From assembly GCA_028583415.1 (NCBI GenBank), contig CM053268.1:14816055-14880054 (forward strand): a stretch of DNA of 64,000 nucleotides, written 5' to 3'. Source of the DNA: Protea cynaroides (Eukaryota > Streptophyta > Magnoliopsida > Proteales > Proteaceae). Positions 59,759 to 64,000 of the stretch are shown piece by piece. The translations under genes and the position numbers were made by a program. The number at the start of each line of letters is the position of its first letter. The first letter of the stretch is position 1. The notes beneath the pieces are model-generated. The model was given only the letters and a program-made list of their open reading frames with translations. It was not told where the DNA came from and searched no databases.

Positions 59759-61131
59759 TGTAAAACCCACATCCAAAATTACGAGCTAATTTGAGTTTTT
59801 CCGCGTAATGTTCTTCTATTCGACACAAGCCTAGCATTTGTATCAGTATAGAAGCTTAGCAGACAATTAGGTAAAATTTAAATCAAGTTTATAACATATA
59901 GGAACTAGTAGTTCTGGGGTAAAAGGTCAAACCAACCTTTGCGTGGCCAATCTTAACCAGTTAAGGCCATGCGGTCAACTACTACGGTCAATGGCGCATA
60001 ACTGTGATCAACCGCTCGATCACAGAATTGGACCGATTTATGGTTACTCATGTGGGCTTGGTTCCGACTAATGTCTAATTACCCTTAGTCATCCCAAATC
60101 ATGTGGGACCCATCTCTAAACATGTTAGTGTGCCAATTGGCAACCTAGAAGCCTATCGTGTTCACAATCTACTCAAACTCTTGATCTCCCCTCTATATAA
60201 TCTCCAAAACCCTAATTTGTAAGAGCTTTACAATCTTTGACGCATGTTTTGGAGGTAGCTATCTAAGAGGAAGACTAAAGGAAGAAGAAGAAGGAAGAAC
60301 CACTATTAAAGTTTCTCCCTCAAGATTCTTACTAAAGAATTAATAACACATCGTTAAGGTAATAAACTTATCCCTATTATATTACTTAGAATGACCATAT
60401 ATTTATCTCATGAGGTAAATCCCAACCTCTGATCAGTGGGACTTATTGTTCCCTCATTCATTTTGGTGCAAGTTTTGATGAGAGAGATTTGGGAGAAGAC
60501 TGAAGGAAGAAGAAGAAGAACCCACCTCCATTAAAGGTCCTCCCTCCAGTTTCTTGCTAAAGAATTAATAACACATCGTTAAGGTAATCAACGTATCACT
60601 ATTCTATTACTTAAAACGACCCTCTCTTGATCTCATGAGGTAATTCCTAACCTCTGATCTTGTGGGAATTGTTATTCCCTTAACCATTAATGGCCACTAT
60701 AGTAAAATTGCTTAATGATGTACAAATTTGACTAATCGACACAAAGGTAATATCTTTGATCATAATATGAGACTATACTGTTGAATTAATGTAGGGAAGT
60801 AGTCCTCAATATAGTTCAGACCATTAGAAACCCTTTGAGAATGCCTTGGACCCCGTGCCAGAGAGATTGGATTGAAGCAAGTTCAGTCCGAGCTCATTGG
60901 GACCATACGATCGACGATTATGGTCGATAAAAGAGCTTGATCAACCGCTTGATCACAGAAAGGTGTAATGTCCATTAAATAGTTCCCATTCTGCTACTAT
61001 GGGCTGAATAGATTCACCCTATAGTTCAAGATATATGTTATGAACATTATGGAATGATTAATTTAATTAGAATACATCCCCAAGAATATAGACACGTATG
61101 GTTGCAAAACCGACATTCACAGTCGATAATC

Positions 61132-61132
<1 letters not shown>
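59759..61132 (+). repeat. 3' LTR of element F, cut at a (TA)n tract
   Basis: Starts TGTAAAACCC and is colinear with the 5' LTR (31973-33105) to CAGTCGATAATCG, where a TA repeat takes over. The rest of the LTR is absent from the window. TATATAA is at 60194-60200. Confidence 0.85.
60283..60665 (+). repeat. Internal tandem duplication in 3' LTR of F (about 220-bp unit)
   Basis: GAAGAAGAAG...CTCCCTC...GAATTAATAACACATCGTTA...CTCATGAGGTAA occurs twice (from 60283 and from 60506) but once in the 5' LTR (32473-32640). Confidence 0.8.

Positions 61133-61208
<76 letters not shown>
61133..61208. repeat. (TA)38 microsatellite
   Basis: Uninterrupted TA at the point where LTR F ends. The matching place in the 5' LTR (about 33106) has only a few TA units. 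Confidence 0.95.
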
Positions 61209-61211
<3 letters not shown>

Positions 61212-61719
61212 AAAAAAATCAGCTACCCCCTAAAATAGTTTCGAAACATCATCTACCACCCCACATCTTTCAAAAAACATCAACTACCATCCAAACGTTT
61301 ACCACCGTTAATCAAATAGATCCACTCCGTTAAACGAATCCAGTTAATTGTTGATGTCATCCAAAAATGAATTTGAATTGAACAATAATACCCTACAAAA
61401 ATATTAAAAGACAGTTTTACCCTCCTCTTCCTTCTCTTCTTCTTCTCCAGATCTACCCTTCTCTTCCTTCTGAATACAAACCCTTTTGCTCAAAAAGGAA
61501 AAAAACATGCCTAGCAGTGGTTTTTTTTTTTTTTTTTTTTTTTTGGGGGTATAAACCTGCCTAACAGTTCATACTTGGCCATTTTTAAAGATAAGTCCAC
61601 TCCTTATGCGGCTTTCCGCTTTGAACGATGGATCGTCATCTCCGTCTCCAATTACCCAACTGATTCACTTTGCCTGCAATAGTAGGGATTTAACAAATGA
61701 ACATACAAAAATAGTTTAT
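61209..61719. other. Unclassified segment with 25-T run
   Basis: AT-rich, with CTACC-containing repeats (CAGCTACCCCC, CATCTACCACCCC, CAACTACCATCC) at 61218-61300 and a run of T at 61520-61544. No gene. It may be part of a non-autonomous element that carries the two gene fragments to its right. Confidence 0.5.
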
Positions 61720-62045
61720 ATTCTGCTTACCCAGAGGACGGCGATCATGTTGGGTTCCGATAACTTATCAGGTCCATCAAGAGAGAGCAAAACGTCTACA
61801 AAGTCCATGGTGGCTTTCTTTCTCTTGCCTATTTGAGCTTCAGCTCTATGTTCGGCGATGATGCGGTTCACGAACTGGTTGACTTTGGGGATGAGTTGGG
61901 AGCATCTGAGCCATATATTTTGAGGGTCGAACCCGGACAGCCAAGGCAGGTGGTCGGACCAGTTGAGCTTCATCACTTTCATTGTTTGGAGAATCCAGTT
62001 AGTATTTGCGTCCAAAAACAGAGCACATGATGTTGTTCAATGAAG
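61720..62045 (-). pseudogene. CYP78A: CYP78A-type cytochrome P450 exon fragment
   Basis: Cytochrome P450 of the plant CYP78A family (haem monooxygenases affecting organ growth). The minus strand from about 62045 shows NNIMCSVFGRKY, a stop, a frameshift, then LNWSDHLPWLSGFDPQ, FVNRIIAEHRAEAQIG, DFVDVLLSLDGPDKLS and MIAVLW. Only the middle of the protein is present; the N-terminal membrane anchor, I-helix and haem-binding Cys are absent. TGG is followed by GTAAGC, a splice donor; I recall an intron here in CYP78A genes. Retaining the donor means genomic capture rather than a processed copy. Confidence 0.85.
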
Positions 62046-62287
62046 CCCACTTCTAATGACATCAATTCAAAATGGTGATTTCTCACATAGACCCACCAAT
62101 GTTGGCCATGTGGCAAGAAACAATGATTTGTATCCATATCTTTTATCACAACTACCGGGATTACTTTGTTACTACCAACTCATCAGTTATTGTAGATCAA
62201 CGATTCGTCTAAATTTAGGAAATTTCGATTAGAAATATTGCCACCTCTATTGAACAAATCTTAGAACAATCTCAAAGCAATCCATCA

Positions 62288-62650
62288 ATGGCGTTTTTGT
62301 CTTCGTCTCCGCTCCTTATGATTCTAGTATTTGCAGTCTTGCTTCTGCAAATCCACCATTCCCATTCCCTCACCTAATCGTTGCAAAAGTCAATAGGGAA
62401 CAGAGTTTACGACAACTGCAATGATCTTCCACAACTGAGCTCTTAACTGCACTAGAGCTACGATTCATCAAAGTCATCACTGAAATAGCGTTCTTGGCTC
62501 CTCCTACGAAAAGCGATGGATGGATTTCATGGGCGATCAATCCTATAAAGCCAGGAATGATTGGATCCCAGGCGTTGATCGCTTACAATGTGGATGGAAA
62601 TCAGCCTCACAGCAAACCAAAAACCCCCTTGTCAAAATCAGCCTCTCCCT
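62288..62650 (+). pseudogene. AIR12-like DOMON domain protein fragment
   Basis: ATG at 62288 starts a signal-peptide-like MAFLSSSPLLMILVFAVLLL, followed by a stop near 62375, then NRVYDNCNDLPQLSS with further stops, a frameshift, and DGWISWAINPIKPGMIGSQA then LIAYNVDG (62515-62590). This CN(D/N)LP...W.SWA(I/L)NP...GSQALIAY pattern is the start of the DOMON domain in plant AIR12/cytochrome b561-DOMON proteins, secreted or plasma-membrane haem proteins in redox transfer. Only the first third is recognisable. It is head to head with the P450 fragment. Confidence 0.75.
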
Positions 62651-62796
62651 TTCTTACGAAATTAGATTTTGTTATTCTTCTTCTTTACGGTTTCGACTTC
62701 CCAGCTGCATCTCCATTTGCTCCACTCCCTTTCTTTCAGTCTCTCACTGATTTCCCTTGCTACTACAACAAAAATGGTTTTTTGTGACAAAATAGT

Positions 62797-63275
62797 ACGA
62801 CGGTAAAATAAAACCGTCGCAAAATATGGTAGTTAACGACGGTAAACTAAAACCGTCGTTTATAATATCTCTCGTACGACGGGATGTAAAACCCGTTGGA
62901 TTTAATCAGTTATATACGACGGTATGTGTATTCCGTCATAAACAAACTAGTATATACGACGGGTATTATAAATCCATTGTATATATTTATTATTAACATC
63001 CGGCGTACACAAATATTTTCCCACGAATTTCCCTCCAAGGTATTAACGATGGAAAAATATATTCGTCGTATACGTCCTAGTGTTAACGACGGGACAATAT
63101 ACCCATTGTATATGTCCGAGTATATATATTAGCATTTCCCGCTTCAAAGTCCCTCTAACCTCTGCTTTTATACGATGGTATTTAGTAGAAAATTTATATA
63201 CGACGGAAATAATATATCCATCGTATATGAGTAATAAATACGATGGATTTCACGACCCATCGTATATAAACCGAT
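62797..63275. repeat. Subterminal repeat array, ACGACGG/CCGTCGT-type words
   Basis: About twenty degenerate copies such as TACGACGGTAAAAT, AAAACCGTCG, TTAACGACGG, TATACGACGG and CATCGTATATA in alternating orientation. In CACTA elements such arrays bind the TnpA-type protein. Confidence 0.85.
63263..63270 (+). promoter_or_regulatory. TATA box at inner edge of CACTA subterminal array
   Basis: TATATAAA followed by pyrimidine-rich leader-like sequence. This suggests transcription to the right. Confidence 0.5.
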
Positions 63276-63294
63276 AAAATCCTTTTTTCTAACT

Positions 63295-64000
63295 CTCTTG
63301 ACTCCTCCGCTCCACTGTTGCCGATGCTAGCCCTAACCGCTCAATCGACTCTCTGCTGCTAGTACTCTATTCTCTAACCCTCGATTACTCTCCCCAATCT
63401 CTCCCCATCCCACTGGGTCTGTGACTCTCTGCCTCGATCGGAATTACTGTTGGTGATCACTTGCTCCATCATCTATCCAATCTCTCCCCAGCCATCGAAG
63501 GTCTCGTTCTTTCCGGGAGAGCTTGTGCGAGCATTAGGAGGTAAGGTTCGATTCTATTATTAATCGATTTCAGGGAGAGCTTGCTCCTCTACGGATTATT
63601 AATCAGTTTCAATGCGGCGGCAGAGGTAAATTTTAAAGCTTCACCAACTGGCTAGAGTTTGGATTTAGATTCTCAATTGTTCAATTTCTTTAAGTTTGGT
63701 ACCCAAGGTTCAATTCTCGCAAAAACTTTGATTATTCCTCGTCAATTTTGTGTATCTTGATTGGGTTTTAGCTTCATCCTGATTGGGTTTTATGTTTCTC
63801 AGTTCTTGAACCATGTATGTTCTTTCCAATTACTAAGTTGCAGTGTTATCAGGAGGTTTTTTTTTATTTTATTAAATATCATCTAAGCATGTATCCTAGT
63901 CTATCTTTAGATGGATGGTAGATACTCTATCGTAGGATATCTGAGGCAATTTAGTGCAGAAAACATTACTCTGCCTCTTCTAATCCCTCATTATCCTAGT
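63295..64000 (+). other. Possible transcript leader with intron signals, no coding frame recognised
   Basis: CT-rich leader-like sequence to a donor-like GGAG|GTAAGG near 63540, an acceptor-like TTTCAG near 63573 and another donor-like AGAG|GTAAAT near 63625. No protein domain is visible before the window ends. Could be the 5' untranslated exons of the CACTA gene or of a captured gene. Confidence 0.4.

Larger units (their letters stand above)
31973..61132 (+). mobile_element. Element F: Ty3/gypsy retrotransposon interrupted by elements G and B
   Basis: In order: truncated 5' LTR, primer-binding site, antisense ORF (split by G), leader, gag (split by B), protease, RT-RNaseH-integrase, a G-rich polypurine tract and a 3' LTR. 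Removing G (35549-41375) and B (43183-55089) makes gag continuous across the GCTAT duplication; the antisense ORF lost a middle piece. F is more diverged from A, B, C and G than they are from each other. The 3' LTR stops at a (TA)n tract. Confidence 0.8.
62761..64000 (+). mobile_element. CACTA (En/Spm-type) transposon, left end, continues off the window
   Basis: TACTACAACAAAAATGG at 62761 differs by one base from the CACTAC... terminus. It is followed by many ACGACGG/CCGTCG subterminal repeats in both orientations. The other end, the transposase and the 3-bp target duplication cannot be seen. Confidence 0.75.

Noticed and set aside
62896..63277. Frames of 65-78 codons in the CACTA subterminal region
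   Set aside because: They translate the ACGACGG/TATACGACGG repeats and have no domain.
1..64000. CRISPR array, bacterial operon or viral genome
   Set aside because: No direct-repeat/spacer structure, no ribosome-binding-site-led gene clusters; all coding traces are plant transposable elements or plant gene fragments.

Overview
This window looks like repeat-dense nuclear DNA from a flowering plant. I see no intact host gene, no rRNA or tRNA gene, and nothing bacterial. Plant origin is shown by Ty3/gypsy LTR retrotransposons primed by initiator tRNA-Met (TGGTATCAGAGC-type sites), a long Tat/Ogre-type LTR, fragments of two plant gene families (CYP78A and an AIR12-like DOMON protein) and a CACTA-type DNA transposon end with ACGACGG subterminal repeats. 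I cannot name the species.

Most of the window is one retrotransposon clade inserted into itself. The order gag-protease-RT-RNaseH-integrase, the C-terminus ending near W-E-x-E...YPHLF and the tRNA-Met primer site point to the Tekay/Del branch of chromoviruses. Element A (1-14208, +) has its 5' LTR off the left edge and is split in gag by a 4.86-kb solo LTR of Tat/Ogre type (2336-7192). A and element C (15967-26292, -, TSD GACCA) both interrupt an older LTR, D (14209-15966 plus 26293-26511). Then come remnants of a more diverged element, E (26512-31972, -). Element F (31973 to about 61132, +) is interrupted by G (35549-41375, +), an internally deleted relative of A, and by B (43183-55089, -, perfect TSD GCTAT), the best preserved copy.

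Three features recur and are the most interesting content. (1) A, B, C, E and F carry an extra ORF on the antisense strand between primer-binding site and gag; it resembles the plant family annotated 'putative plant transposon protein'. The copy in B is about 459 codons with one internal stop. (2) B and F carry a short GT...AG insertion (69 and 80 nt) at the same codon and phase between the gag zinc knuckle and the protease. A and G lack it exactly, as expected for a spliceosomal intron that was lost through spliced RNA in some copies. (3) The LTRs contain a splice-site-bounded 122-nt module ending in an HD..CxCxxC peptide, and arrays of a GGTCGA-like motif whose local spelling matches between an element's LTR and its gag/antisense-ORF leader.

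The right end (61133-64000) holds a (TA)38 tract, an unclassified AT-rich piece with a 25-T run, a CYP78A exon fragment (-) still ending at its splice donor, an AIR12-like DOMON fragment (+), and a CACTA terminus with subterminal repeats, a TATA box and possible leader exons running off the window. All protein-coding units seen are broken except possibly parts of B; boundaries inside degenerate regions are approximate.
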